Part shown: one piece after another, positions 18,482 through 27,831 of the stretch
How positions within the stretch are numbered: the first letter of the stretch is position 1
Layout of the letters: every line of letters starts with the position of its first letter
Assembly (NCBI RefSeq): GCF_024199925.1
Contig: NZ_JANADR010000001.1
Location: forward strand, 8,559,501 to 8,623,500
DNA from: Bradyrhizobium sp. CCGUVB1N3
GTDB taxonomy: Bacteria; Pseudomonadota; Alphaproteobacteria; Rhizobiales; Xanthobacteraceae
Length of the DNA: 64,000 bases
Direction: 5' to 3'
Notes under the pieces: model-generated
What the model saw: only the letters and a program-made list of their open reading frames with translations
The model's database searches: none
Told to the model about the DNA's origin: nothing
Program-made: the position numbers and the translations under genes

Positions 18482-18761
18482 TCCGGCGATCGGCGTCACC
18501 TATACTGAAGGGAGAAAGGGACGTGCCCTCTCGGCCGCGATGACGGTTGCCTCAACAGCAAGGTGGCTTGAAATCGCGACTTAGAGAAGGCCTGTCTGAG
18601 AAGCTGACATCGATATTCCCGAAGTGACTTGTCGCTTGTGATCGGCGAGCGTCACGGTCGATCGCCGAAACCCGTCGAGAAGGGCGGTCGGCATGACCAA
18701 ACATGTCAGCATTGGTTCGGGTGGTAACGAAAACTGAGCTGCTAGTCGATCGTTGCTCATC

Positions 18762-18796
18762 GTCAGTTTTTCGACAGGTGCTGCGGGTAGAGTCCC
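18762..18796 (+). promoter_or_regulatory. Candidate tts box upstream of the DUF1521 gene
   Basis: GTCAGTTTTTCGACAGGT matches the core tts-box pattern GTCAGCTTNTCGAAAGCT at 14 of 17 positions. It lies about 280 bases before the DUF1521 start at 19040 and points toward it, as expected for a TtsI-controlled type III effector. Confidence 0.55.
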
Positions 18797-19039
18797 TGCG
18801 AGTTGGATGCGCGCGATATGAACGTGCCGGGGAGCTCGGATGAGAGAGGCGGGGTCGCCGCATCTCATCAAGGCTCGTGTCGTTGGCAACGAGAAACATG
18901 CTGCGCCCGCCACGTGCGGGCGAACGGTGCTTTCGGAAGATTTCGTGAGTAATGTGCCCGGTTGATTATGCGCGTGGCGCTCGCACTCTGCCGCTTACTT
19001 CAATGCAACAGGACTTCAATGCAACAGGAATGAATTACA

Positions 19040-19399
19040 ATGGTGTATCTTCCCGTGACCGGTCTTCCCGTGGTCGGCGCTTTCGATTCGGCGACGAGTA
19101 ATCTCGTGCCGGAAGGCGCGGCCGCCAATACCAAGTTCGATACATCGTTGGAGCCGCATGCCGGCGGTGTTCCGGCGGGCACCTACCAGTACCAGAGCCA
19201 ACCGCCTTTGCCGGATCCGGTGTGGACGCATGAGGTCAAGGACGGCAAGGCCACGATCAACCTTGGCGACAAGTACACGATCACAGCCAAGGAGAATGAC
19301 GGCACCTGGATGGTTCGTAACAACGAGACCGGCCATGTCACGAAGATCCACGGCGATCCTCATGTCGGTCATTTTGAATCTCTCTCGGGCAGACTCTGA
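19040..19399 (+). CDS. DUF1521 (NopE-type) effector, truncated
   Basis: The 119-residue product has the start of a DUF1521 domain: VWTHEVKDGKATINLGDKYT, then WMVRNNETGHVTKIHGDPHV. In NopE1/NopE2 this metal-induced autocleavage domain cuts itself at GD/PHVD. Here the sequence reaches GDPHV and then departs (GHFESLSGRL, stop), so the rest of the domain is gone. A tts-box-like sequence lies upstream. It is most likely the remnant of a secreted type III effector; whether the stub is still secreted is unknown. Confidence 0.7.
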   Translation: MVYLPVTGLPVVGAFDSATSNLVPEGAAANTKFDTSLEPHAGGVPAGTYQYQSQPPLPDPVWTHEVKDGKATINLGDKYTITAKENDGTWMVRNNETGHVTKIHGDPHVGHFESLSGRL

Positions 19400-19516
19400 A
19401 TGGGCGATTGGCTCGTCGATAAATTTCCCCTTCTGGGAGATTCCGTCCAAAACTGGATGTTGGTTGCTCTTGCGATTATACTCTTCGCCGCTCTGGCTTC
19501 GCTTCCGCGCCAATGA
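19400..19516 (+). CDS. 38-residue single-pass membrane protein
   Basis: Immediately after the DUF1521 stop an ATG opens a 38-codon frame with one clear membrane helix: MGDWLVDKFPLLGDSVQNW, then MLVALAIILFAALASL and a short RQ tail. The neat polar-helix-polar layout makes it credible, but it lacks a strong ribosome-binding site of its own. I do not recognise it. Confidence 0.4.
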   Translation: MGDWLVDKFPLLGDSVQNWMLVALAIILFAALASLPRQ

Positions 19517-20003
19517 CGGGCGTCAAACCATTGTCGAGGCCGGCTGCGGGTCGCCATCGATCACGAGTACATGAGCATGACGCTCGCTGAAGCGCCTTGC
19601 AGGTGTGGGTCGCCTGCATCAAGCCCCAGATAATCGTGTTCGATCATTTCGGGGGCATTACCGGCCACAGTGCGAATGCCGTTGCAACGCCGCCGACACA
19701 GAAGCGGCCGCCCCGAACTTTCGGTTCGGGCGCCCACTTGAAGCGAAGTTGGCAAATGCGCGGAGCGTCCGTCCGTTGGATGCTCTCGCGAGCGAAGATC
19801 GAGGTCCTCCTTCTCGTATCGGCACCAACCACACGGCAAACGGGCAACGCAATCGTTGCTTGAACTGACCGCGTGAACTCGACGGATTCCACCAGCGGCT
19901 TGTCGGAGAACACATCTGAAGTTCTTTGCAGAATGAGGCGCTTGCGATATAATTCCTGCTGGTCGCGTTGTCAGGGGCAGAGATCCACGACAGGAGTCGC
20001 GAC
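19517..20003. other. Intergenic stretch without recognised gene
   Basis: The minus strand shows a very short response-regulator-like start (HVLVIDGDPQPAST near 19530-19580), followed by a stop. Nothing else is recognisable. Confidence 0.4.
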
Positions 20004-20477
20004 ATGAAGACCCTGGCCGTAACCGCACTGTTCGCGCTGGCGATCAACTCCTCGGCGTCCGCACTTGGCTCAATGGGCGGTCGAAGCGGCTGGTCGACGC
20101 TCTCAGCTGAACGGCCTCACCAACTTCCCCCGCAAATCAGCGCCGCTATCCGCGCAGCACAGAAAGCTTGTGGAGAGGACGAGCCTCGCGTTCGCACGGG
20201 ATTTCTGCGATACCTCAAGGTGCGGGACGGGAGCGAGTTTGTTTCGCTCCACTTCGACCAGTTTCACTGCGCGAGGTCGGCGCTATGCAGTTCAGCGGGT
20301 TGCCTGCATCGTGTCTTCGTGTCTAAGGGACGACAGCTGGCTCGCGAGGTCTGGTGCGGCCAAGTCTACGAGGTCGATATGGACGACTATGCCGGACGAG
20401 CGATCGTGACCATACACTGCGGAGATTCCTGCGCTTCTAGACTACAGTGGAACGGCAGGGCACTTTCCGCACAATGA
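20004..20477 (+). CDS. Small secreted protein of unknown function
   Basis: The ATG at 20004 follows caggagtcg. The 157-residue product starts with a signal peptide (MKTLAVTALFALAINSSASA) and has eight cysteines in the mature part (ACGEDEP, HCARSALCSSAGC, VWCGQVYEV, HCGDSCAS), suggesting a disulfide-bonded periplasmic or exported protein. I do not recognise a named family. It stands alone. Confidence 0.65.
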   Translation: MKTLAVTALFALAINSSASALGSMGGRSGWSTLSAERPHQLPPQISAAIRAAQKACGEDEPRVRTGFLRYLKVRDGSEFVSLHFDQFHCARSALCSSAGCLHRVFVSKGRQLAREVWCGQVYEVDMDDYAGRAIVTIHCGDSCASRLQWNGRALSAQ

Positions 20478-20547
20478 TCGTGGTTGCGAGCAGTCGTTTG
20501 GGTTCTGCCGTATTTGGCCATTAGGGACCAGATCCGAAGCACAAAGA

Positions 20548-20710
20548 TCAGCCTGAGCGAGCGCCTACCAGAGGCGTTTTATCGGGCGCGCCAGTGCTCC
20601 GGTGCTCCAGGAGGTCAAATTCCGCGCCCGGCCTGACAGGCAGCCGAACCGTAAAACGTGATCCCTTTCCTTCCTTGCTTTCGACAGAGCTGGTCCCGCA
20701 AATCTGAACA
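20548..20710 (-). pseudogene. Histidine-kinase C-terminal fragment
   Basis: On the minus strand SSVESKEGKGSRFTVRLPV is the typical G2-box end of a sensor histidine kinase ATPase domain. No upstream kinase domain is present; the frame before it reads IS DNA. The tail to the stop at 20548 is a short proline/arginine-rich extension. Confidence 0.6.
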
Positions 20711-20769
20711 GCGCTATAAGTGGAATTTCTGCCTGACAACGGAGATAATCGCCGCGAACAGGAGAGACC

Positions 20770-20893
20770 ATGAGCAGACGACCCCGCCGGAACCACTCGC
20801 CGGCCTTCAAGGCGAAGGTGGCTCTGGCCGCCATCAGGGCGACCGAACGATTGCCCAGCTAGCAGAGCATTTCGACGTGCACCCCAAAACGTA
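20770..20893 (+). mobile_element. IS3-family OrfA remnant
   Basis: The ATG at 20770 (after caggagagacc) starts MSRRPRRNHSPAFKAKVALA, the N-terminus of an IS3-family OrfA transposase. A frameshift follows near 20855, after which AELAEHFDVHPKT-like sequence can be read in another frame. Nothing of OrfB is visible. Confidence 0.7.
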
Positions 20894-21332
20894 ATGACCG
20901 TCATCGGGCGGGGCGTCACGGGTCCGCTACATGGCTAAACCCACGGCAAGCCGTCCTTCACGAGCCCGGATGCGCGTTTAGGATGGCGTCCGAGACGACC
21001 TCATCTGGAACGATGCTCGGTGACAACCAACGGTGCCATTCCGATCCGCGATTCAAAGTGCTTCCCCCAAATTCGATGAATTTCAGCCGTAAGTTGTAGC
21101 TTGGCAAGAGGGACCGAGAGGCCCAGTTGAAAGCCTCATTCGTCTGTTAAAAATGGTAAAAGTATCAATGTGTTATCTAAGATAGAGATACAGTTCAGCG
21201 ATAGTCGTCCGTTCTTTAATCGCGGGCACGGTGTCAACCCCGATAGACAAAAGTGATCCGCTGCCGGGTTCATGGTTCTTTCCGCGGTCATCTCTCTATT
21301 GCAGGAGCGCCGCATGATGGCGTTCAGAGGCG
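20894..21332. other. Intergenic stretch without recognised gene
   Basis: No gene is recognised; AT-rich sequence at 21130-21200 breaks the generally GC-rich composition. Confidence 0.4.
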
Positions 21333-21449
21333 TGGCATCCCGATGTGAAGAGCGCGGTGCGTAAGGCCCGCAGGGGCGACTTCGAGATTGCCGACACCTT
21401 CGTCCCGGCAGGGACGCTTGTTCCGCCGAAGCGGATCCGGGTGGTTTAA
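21333..21449 (+). pseudogene. C-terminal fragment of an unrecognised gene
   Basis: A 38-codon frame reads WHPDVKSAVRKARRG, DFEIADTFVPAGTLVPPK, RIRVV, stop. It looks like genuine protein but has no start. The IS110 element lies directly to its right. Confidence 0.4.
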
Positions 21450-21456
21450 GACTGGT

Positions 21457-22482
21457 TTATGCGGTGCGCATCTCCGCTTGGAATTCGGTGCCATCGGTCC
21501 AGATAGCATGGAGGAGGACAGCCAATTTGCGAGCAACGGCAACCTTGGCCTTTTTGGTGCCGATACGTTTGGCCAGCTTGCTGCCCCAGCGCTTGAGCGC
21601 AGAACCTCGCCTGACAACGGTCAGCAGGACGTTCGCGGCCTCGAACAAATAAGTTCGCACCTGGTGGTTGCCGCGCTTGGAGATGCGGCCAGTGCGATCC
21701 ATCTCACCGGATTGATGGCGTCTAGGTGTCAGGCCTAGATAGGCGCCCACGTCGGCGGAATGCCTGAAGCGAGTGGGGTCGTCGATGGTAACGACGAAGG
21801 ACAGGGCAGTCAGGGGCCCGATACCAGGAACGGTCAGCATTCGCCGAACAGTTTGGTCGCCTTTTGCCACGGCCAGGAGTTGTCGATCGAGCTTCTCAAT
21901 TTGCTCAGTCAAACAGGACTGGACAAGGAGCAGCGGCGCGAAAATATCTTGTAAATCCGGCGCATCAGCAAGCACGGCATCGACTTTGCGAGCCAGGCTG
22001 GTCGAGCCGGCCTTGCCAAGCAATATTCCCAACCCCTTGCACAGACCGCGCATTTGGTTGTCTATATCTCGCCGCAAATTCACCAGCTTGGTTCGAGCCG
22101 CCAGCATCGAACGGGTTTTCCAGCTCTCCGCCCCCTTCACGGCAACTTCCCTGTACCACCCCATGCGCGCCATTTCGGCTAGCCCCTTGGCATCGTTCTG
22201 GTCCGACTTGTTGATGCGCATCGATAACGCTGCGTTGGCATGACGTGCATCAAGGCAAATCACCGGAAAGCCCAGCGCTCTGAGTTGGTGCCATAGCCAA
22301 TTCGATAGCGCGCCCGTTTCAAACACGATCCGCTCAGCATTGCCGGCATGACGTCGCAAGAGTTGAGCGATCGCCTCCGGCTTGGTGGACACGAAACCTT
22401 CGAATGTCACATCGCCGCTCTGGTCCAAAACGCAAATGCTGGTTTCTTCCATAGAGATGTCCAGACCAACGTACTGCTTCAT
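21457..22482 (-). mobile_element. IS110-family transposase
   Basis: The 341-residue protein has the IS110 layout: an N-terminal RuvC-like DEDD catalytic domain (YVGLDISMEETSICVLD, IVFETGALSNWLWHQL, INKSDQNDAKGLAEMAR) and the C-terminal Transposase_20 region (LTVPGIGPLTALSFVVTIDD, VGAYLGLTPRRHQSGE). The ATG at 22482 follows aaagggag and gives the usual start. IS110 elements lack long terminal inverted repeats, so the element ends cannot be placed. It appears complete. Confidence 0.92.
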
Positions 22483-22596
22483 AGTGCTGCTCCCTTTTCG
22501 ATAGTCTGCTGAGGCCATCCATCCTACCGACTCTCGTGTCCTCAAAAAGTCGTCAGCCGCGATTACGCCATGTGAAGAACCAGCGCGGCGCCCGGC

Positions 22597-23931
22597 TCAA
22601 GTGATGTTTTCAACCGGGAGGGTATCGAGGAACGCGCGGATAGTGACGCGCAAGAACTCTGCCAGCCATCGCAGGAGCAGGCCGAAGTTGTAGCCGGCAG
22701 CGGCGAGGACAGCGTTGATGCGGTCGCCGATGCGCCCCTTGAGATAATTGCGGTCCATGCGATGCTCGGCCTTGATATGGCCGATGACGGGCTCGACAGC
22801 CGCGCGACGCTTCATCTCGCGGCGGATGGAAGCCGTGACGCGGCGGACCTGACCCGAGATCCAGACCCTGAACCGATGCGGGTGGTTGTGGCCGCGATAC
22901 CCTTTGTCGACGTGGATGCGGCGAGCTTCCACACCGGTGAGCTTCTCCATGTCGGCGATCACAGGGCCGAGCGTGTGCCCGTCGAAGGGATTGCCATGCA
23001 GGGCCTTGGCATGGAGCACGAACTGTCCGCCCTTCGGAGACGTCACGGGGGTGGCAATACTGACCTTGCAGCCGAACTCGTAAGGCGCGCGGGCTTTCCC
23101 CTTGCCGATGCACTCGACCTCAGGGGCATGTAACGCATAGACCTTCGGACCGCGCTGATGCTGATCCTGGCTGCGCACCTGCTGCGCTAAACCGAGCAGC
23201 GGGCCGAAGCGGGCTTCCAGCACCGCATCGCCATCAATCTTGCGGCGGATGTCGCGGATGATCCGGCCAAGCCGTGTCCGCAGGAACTTGAGCTGGCGCC
23301 GGGCGCGTTTGAACTGGTGGGCGTGGGTATAGCGGCCGACCATGATGGCGGCGCGTTTGGCTAGGCGCAGATAGCTCTGGCGCAGCGGCACACGATTGCG
23401 CTTGGCGAGCCCGACGAGCTTGATGATGGCCCGATGCATCAGCCGCGCATCGGTCGGATGTGCAACTGCCTTGGGCTGCACTGTGGTATCAACGACCACC
23501 CGCTCCAGGTCCTTGGGGCCGATCGCGCCAGTCTTGTGCGCCACCGACAGACTTTCCTGGATCAGCGCGACGAGCTGGTCCTCGCCGAGCCGCTGGCGCC
23601 AGCGTGTCATCGACGATCGATCGAACGGCAGACGGTGGCAGAAGCTCAATTCGCCGCAGAAGTATTGGTAATAGGGGTTCTCGATCCAGCGGGCGCACAG
23701 CACCTCATCTGACAGGTTGTGCATGTGCTTCAAAATGAACAGGCCGGCGACAAGCCGCGTCGGCAGGCCAGGCTGCCCCGACCCTGCTTGGCACACCGAA
23801 CTAAAGCGGTCATCCAGGATGTTCCAGTCGATCAACGTCGCCAACCGCACCAGCGGGTGACCCATGTCGATGATTTCATCGAGGGCCGGAAGCAGCAGGT
23901 CTTTCTGGCGATCATCCCGCGGTTTGCTCAT
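22597..23931 (-). mobile_element. IS5-like transposase
   Basis: The 444-residue protein is an IS5-type DDE transposase: N-terminal DUF772-like part (PGLPTRLVAGLFILKHMHNL, LSFCHRLPFDRSSMTRWRQR), DTTVQPKAVAHPTDARLM around the first Asp, HVDKGYRGH around the second and RAAVEPVIGHIKAEHRMDR with the Glu. The ATG at 23931 follows ggggaagg. No frameshift is seen, so it may be active. I could not identify clear terminal inverted repeats. Confidence 0.9.
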
Positions 23932-23999
23932 CGCCTTCCCCAATGCCGATGACCCGCGGTCAGGGAATCACGAATCGCTCAAAAGCAAAATCCCAAAAC

Positions 24000-24034
24000 G
24001 CAGGAAAGCGTGGTCCAACACACCGCTTTCCTGC
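24000..24034. terminator. Strong hairpin between the IS5 and abiE genes
   Basis: GCAGGAAAGCG and CGCTTTCCTGC form a perfect 11-base stem around a 13-base loop. It is not followed by a T-run on the plus strand (aaaatcc), so it may be an IS-end structure rather than a classical terminator. Confidence 0.4.
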
Positions 24035-24128
24035 AAAATCCAACACTATATCAACACCGCTTCTGCTTATTTCTCAGGCCATTCCGCATTCTTCACGAAC
24101 GACGCGATACAGTTCCTTGCGTAGCACC

Positions 24129-24158
24129 TTGACATTTGCAAGGTTTTGTATCATACAA
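24129..24158 (+). promoter_or_regulatory. Promoter and palindromic operator of abiE
   Basis: TTGACA at 24129-24134 is a perfect -35 box. The perfect palindrome TTGTAT-C-ATACAA (24146-24158) covers the expected -10 region, five bases before the abiEi ATG. AbiEi antitoxins repress their own operon by binding inverted repeats, so this is a good operator candidate. The transcript leader would be very short. Confidence 0.6.
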
Positions 24159-24163
24159 GTTCC

Positions 24164-24811
24164 ATGAGGAAGGAACCGCAACGCCAAGAGGATAGGGCGA
24201 TCTCGCTTCTCCAAAAGCGAGGGATGATGCGGCTTTCCGAATTCCTCGAGGAAGGGATCACGGCAGCAACCATCTCCAGGATGGAGCAGAAGGATGTGGT
24301 CAATCAACTCAGTCGCGGTCTTTACCAGCTACCCGACGCGCCGCTGGACGGTAACCATTCGCTCGCTGTTGCTGCCAAGCTCGTCCCAAACGGCGTCATC
24401 TGTTACGATTCCGCGCTCGCCTTTCATGAGCTGACAGACCGTATCGCTCCCTATGTATGGATGGCGATTGGTCCGCGCGACTGGCGGCCCAGGATTACGC
24501 GACCTCGCATTCAGATCATGCGTTTTGGCCCGAAGGAATTCGACAAGGGCATTCAACACCACAGCATCGAAGGCGTCGACGTCAAAATCTATTCGCCAGC
24601 AAAAACGATCGTCGATCTTTTCAAGAGCGGTAAACACCAAAAGGCATTTTACGATTCGAATACCGGCTTTGCTCATGCGACGCAGGCAATGAAAGACGCG
24701 CTCAAGCTACGCAAGGCGACACCATCAGAAATCGCAAGGTACGCCGCTGAGGCCGGCATTTGGGAAAAAATCGTTCAGCCGCGCCTTGAGACGCTGACCA
24801 TCAATGCGTAA
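24164..24811 (+). CDS. abiEi: AbiEi-family antitoxin (type IV toxin-antitoxin)
   Basis: The 215-residue protein has an N-terminal winged-helix domain (DRAISLLQKRGMMRLSEF, ISRMEQKDVVNQLSRGLYQL) and the AbiEi C-terminal antitoxin region (VICYDSALAFHELTDRI, VDVKIYSPAKTIVDLFK). Its start at 24164 has no clear ribosome-binding site; translation may be nearly leaderless. It overlaps abiEii by eight bases. AbiEi represses the operon and counteracts AbiEii; the pair can act as phage abortive infection or stabilise mobile DNA. Confidence 0.88.
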   Translation: MRKEPQRQEDRAISLLQKRGMMRLSEFLEEGITAATISRMEQKDVVNQLSRGLYQLPDAPLDGNHSLAVAAKLVPNGVICYDSALAFHELTDRIAPYVWMAIGPRDWRPRITRPRIQIMRFGPKEFDKGIQHHSIEGVDVKIYSPAKTIVDLFKSGKHQKAFYDSNTGFAHATQAMKDALKLRKATPSEIARYAAEAGIWEKIVQPRLETLTINA

Positions 24812-25673
24812 GCCGCTGAAGAATGTCGGCGCTTCCGTCCGGGCGCGCCTGCTCAATCTCTCGAAAGAGCGCAACGAGCCGTTCGACCTCCTGCTCACGC
24901 AATATGCGCTTGAACGGCTGCTCTACCGGCTGAGCATCAGCAAATATAAGGACAAGTTTGTACTCAAGGGTGCGGTGCTCCTGCGTCATTGGCTCGATGA
25001 TCCACATCGGCCGACACGCGATCTTGACCTGCTCGGCTTTGGCGACAGTGATCCGCAGCTCACGCTTGGCTATTTCAAGGAAATTGGTTCGGTTCAAGCC
25101 GACGACGGCGTTACGTTTGACACGGACACACTCGAAGTCGACACGGTTCGTGACGACTCCGGCTATAGCGGACTACGCCTCAAATGCTATGCGACGATTG
25201 ACGGCGCACGGATGCGGATTGTCATCGATATCGGCTATGGCGATGCGACCGAACCTGGACTCAACGAGATCGAACTTTTGCCGTTGCTCGATCAACCGGC
25301 CCCCAAGCTTCGCGCCTATCCGCCGGAGACGGTCATCGCGGAGAAATTCCAGGCGATGGTCCATCTTGGCCTCGCCAATACGCGTTTGAAGGATTTCTAC
25401 GATATCTGGGTGCTCTCCCGCACCTACGAATTCAAGGATGACCGTCTCGCGCGAGCAATACGCGCGACTTTCGATCGCAGGAAGACGCAGATCCCGACTG
25501 AGCGGCCAGATGCTCTCAGCGAGGCATTCGCGAACGATCCGACCAAGATCCAGCAATGGACTGCCTTCATCCAGGACGTCGCGATCGATCCCGGTCCTCT
25601 AAATGGCGTCGTCGAGACGCTTGCGGCTTTTCTGAGGCCTCACGCGGAAAAGGCGCGAAACTTGAAAGGCTAG
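24804..25673 (+). CDS. abiEii: AbiEii nucleotidyltransferase toxin
   Basis: The 289-residue protein belongs to the AbiEii/AbiGii family: KFVLKGAVLLRHW followed by PTRDLDLLGFGD forms the nucleotidyltransferase active site (the DLD pair), then RIVIDIGYGD carries the third acid, and PPETVIAEKFQAMVHLG with RLKDFYDIWVL is the family signature. The usual GG of the first motif is GA here. These toxins modify tRNA or nucleotides to arrest growth. It is intact and coupled to abiEi. Confidence 0.9.
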   Translation: MRKPLKNVGASVRARLLNLSKERNEPFDLLLTQYALERLLYRLSISKYKDKFVLKGAVLLRHWLDDPHRPTRDLDLLGFGDSDPQLTLGYFKEIGSVQADDGVTFDTDTLEVDTVRDDSGYSGLRLKCYATIDGARMRIVIDIGYGDATEPGLNEIELLPLLDQPAPKLRAYPPETVIAEKFQAMVHLGLANTRLKDFYDIWVLSRTYEFKDDRLARAIRATFDRRKTQIPTERPDALSEAFANDPTKIQQWTAFIQDVAIDPGPLNGVVETLAAFLRPHAEKARNLKG

Positions 25674-25712
25674 GAGCTGCAATGGTCGGCCGGACCAAGG
25701 CAGTTGACTTCT

Positions 25713-26636
25713 TCAAGTTGGATAGACGCGCTGCGCGGGTGGGGTCAAAGCGGATCGAATTGAGAATTCTCCGATCTGCCGCGCTACTTCCCCCGCGATG
25801 TACTGCGCACCCATGACGATGTGTCCCACCGCCATCCGATCAGGCTGCTCTGGAGAATAGCGGTTCTCAACGTATTGGGGGAGCCGCTGGACGGTCCGCA
25901 GCACCCGGTCAAGGTCAAACGCCTGGCTCGCCGTGCTGAAGGCTTTGGCGGCCGAAGCCAGATCGTGCCAATGCTTGCGGCGCTCCTTTTCGATAACTCC
26001 CTGAGCTGCGAGGCCAGCCTTGAGCGCGAGCTCGGCCCCAATGAGGCTTGATTGAATTGCCCCTCGAAAATCAAACGCCACGCTCAGAGCCGCCGCGGCC
26101 GCTTGCAGCTGAAATGAAGCAAGCTGAAACAACTCTTGAGCTTCCTTGGGCGGCATCTTGTAGTCTCCCAGCCTGCCCATGGTGCCTGCGAAGTCGAAGA
26201 TATCGATAAACTGGTCATGGAATGCAGCCAAATCCCCTGGGAGTGAAGCTAGCCAGCGAAGTTGCGTCTCTGAAAGGTCGGTAAGTTGAAACGGATTGAC
26301 CGACATCTGCCCGTATCCAAAGGGAATGTATATTCGCGCGAACACATCGCGGAACATGTAGATGCCGCCGTGAATGCCTCCGATGGCTAAATCCGATCCT
26401 CTGTAGAGTGAGCGATGCATCGCCAGGACCCGTTCACCGAGCGGGGACATTCCGCTTCCGGTCATCACAAATGCATGGCCAAGTTTCTTCAAGACCTTGC
26501 GTACGGTCGCCAAGCCACGTTGCTTGGGCGACAGTCCTTCCGAAAGGGCTTCTTCGTCAGCGGCGACGACGAGGTCGAACAGCTCGCTGTCAGCAATCTC
26601 CCGCTCCCCGGATGTCTTGCCTTCAAAGGACGGCAT
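25713..26636 (-). CDS. Large HEPN-like protein of unknown function
   Basis: The 307-residue product is mostly helical. Its C-terminal half resembles HEPN domains: SSLIGAELALKAGLAAQG, HWHDLASAAKAF, YVENRYSPEQPDRMAVGH and then a helix ending GEVARQI. RMAVGH fits the Rx4H RNase motif of HEPN proteins, but a match this short could be chance. The N-terminal half, including IGGIHGGIYMFRDVFAR, is not recognised. It is convergent with the abiE operon and close to another unrecognised gene upstream (26682-27197); both may be defence-related. Confidence 0.5.
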   Translation of the reverse strand: MPSFEGKTSGEREIADSELFDLVVAADEEALSEGLSPKQRGLATVRKVLKKLGHAFVMTGSGMSPLGERVLAMHRSLYRGSDLAIGGIHGGIYMFRDVFARIYIPFGYGQMSVNPFQLTDLSETQLRWLASLPGDLAAFHDQFIDIFDFAGTMGRLGDYKMPPKEAQELFQLASFQLQAAAAALSVAFDFRGAIQSSLIGAELALKAGLAAQGVIEKERRKHWHDLASAAKAFSTASQAFDLDRVLRTVQRLPQYVENRYSPEQPDRMAVGHIVMGAQYIAGEVARQIGEFSIRSALTPPAQRVYPT

Positions 26637-26681
26637 GAAATCGCCTCAATATTTGCGCTCGACACGTGGCGTGGTCGGCTT

Positions 26682-27197
26682 TTACGCCAATCCTGATCGC
26701 CGCAACCACCTCAACGCAATGTCAGCTGGATCACCTTCAAGCTCGTGCGCTGCGCGAAACGACGTGAATGCCGCCGCGTGATAGCGAGCTTGACCGTGGG
26801 GCAGTTGGTGTGCAACGGCAGTTCGGAGAGCAAAGTATAGCTTCCAATTCGGTGTATCTTTGTCATCGTCGGTTAGAAGATAGGACATCAACGCAATCTG
26901 CTCGCTCGCAAGAAATGCCGAACGATGCATGTGACCCTCTTGAGCGTCTATGTTCCTCTTCCATTCGTTCTTACGTCTCTTCTGATCGGCTTTGGTCTCC
27001 GGCATTCCAACGTATGAGCGGGGTGGCGCAAGGCGCGTCGCGTTCGCCGCCATTTTCCAGTGGTCGTAGGCATGACACAGCATCACGACATTGCGAAAGT
27101 GATTCCACATCGCGTCGGAGACCGGACCTTGATCGAAATTCGCCCAATCGATTTTCGGGCGCCAGAATTCGAGAACGTCCATGGAGTTGCCGTCCAC
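26682..27197 (-). CDS. Unrecognised 171-residue protein
   Basis: The product starts MDGNSMDVLEFWRPKIDW and is rich in helices (MWNHFRNVVMLCHAYDHWKM, MHRSAFLASEQIALMSYLL, LYFALRTAVAHQL). It has no recognised domain. It lies 45 bases upstream of the HEPN-like gene on the same strand and is probably cotranscribed with it, which suggests a two-gene unit. Confidence 0.5.
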   Translation of the reverse strand: MDGNSMDVLEFWRPKIDWANFDQGPVSDAMWNHFRNVVMLCHAYDHWKMAANATRLAPPRSYVGMPETKADQKRRKNEWKRNIDAQEGHMHRSAFLASEQIALMSYLLTDDDKDTPNWKLYFALRTAVAHQLPHGQARYHAAAFTSFRAAHELEGDPADIALRWLRRSGLA

Positions 27198-27431
27198 AGT
27201 TGACAGAGTGCGCCACGATAGGCTCAGTCCGGCTGATTCGCACTGGGGATGCGCCCCTCAGAGATCAACGTTCGATCGATCGAGGAGTCCGTGGGTTAGC
27301 CCTACTGACCAGCATCGGCGTCGTGAACAGCTGCATAATAGGCCGAAATACAAGCGCTGAATTCGGTTGCTGGGTCGCACGTGTATTTCTGCAGGGCCTC
27401 TAAGCTTGACTTTGGCCAATTTTACACTTGT

Positions 27432-27716
27432 TCATCTTGTACGCGGAACCCTGAACATCGGATCGTTCTCGACGATTTCATGAGCGCTCGTGAGCATGAG
27501 TTTCATGCGCCCCATATTGCCAAAGGTCGTCCAGCGCCCCTTCACGTTCGACCAGTAGAAGAGCTCGAAGCGATCGGTATCTGGAATGGGGCGCAGCCGT
27601 GCGACCGGAGTTGAAGTCCGACGGTTGATAACTAAATAACCGCCACTGCTCTTTTCTATGTCGTGATGCGTGAACTGAGCAGCAATCTGGGCAAGCGTTG
27701 GGTCGGATTTTGCCAT
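27432..27716 (-). CDS. IS-borne 94-residue protein of unknown function
   Basis: The protein (MAKSDPTLAQIAAQF, HDIEKSSGGYLVINRRT, RFELFYWSNVKGRW, MKLMLTSAHEIVENDP) is a small alpha/beta protein that I recognise as common in Rhizobiales but cannot name with certainty. The ATG at 27716 gives the natural start. It lies inside the terminal repeats of the IS701-like element and is divergent from the transposase, so it travels with the element. It might regulate transposition or be a passenger. Confidence 0.6.
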   Translation of the reverse strand: MAKSDPTLAQIAAQFTHHDIEKSSGGYLVINRRTSTPVARLRPIPDTDRFELFYWSNVKGRWTTFGNMGRMKLMLTSAHEIVENDPMFRVPRTR

Positions 27717-27831
27717 AGCGCTCAATGTGCTCGATGGGTGCCGCGCGGGCCAGGATGAATCGGTTTGCCGACTCAATTTGTCGCAGCTGGACGAGGTTGC
27801 TGCGATTCATCGTGCCGATTCTACCGATGGG

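Noticed and set aside
18594..18611. GTCAGCTTCTC on the minus strand
   Set aside because: Only the first 11 bases fit the tts box; the TCGAAAG part is absent and no gene follows.
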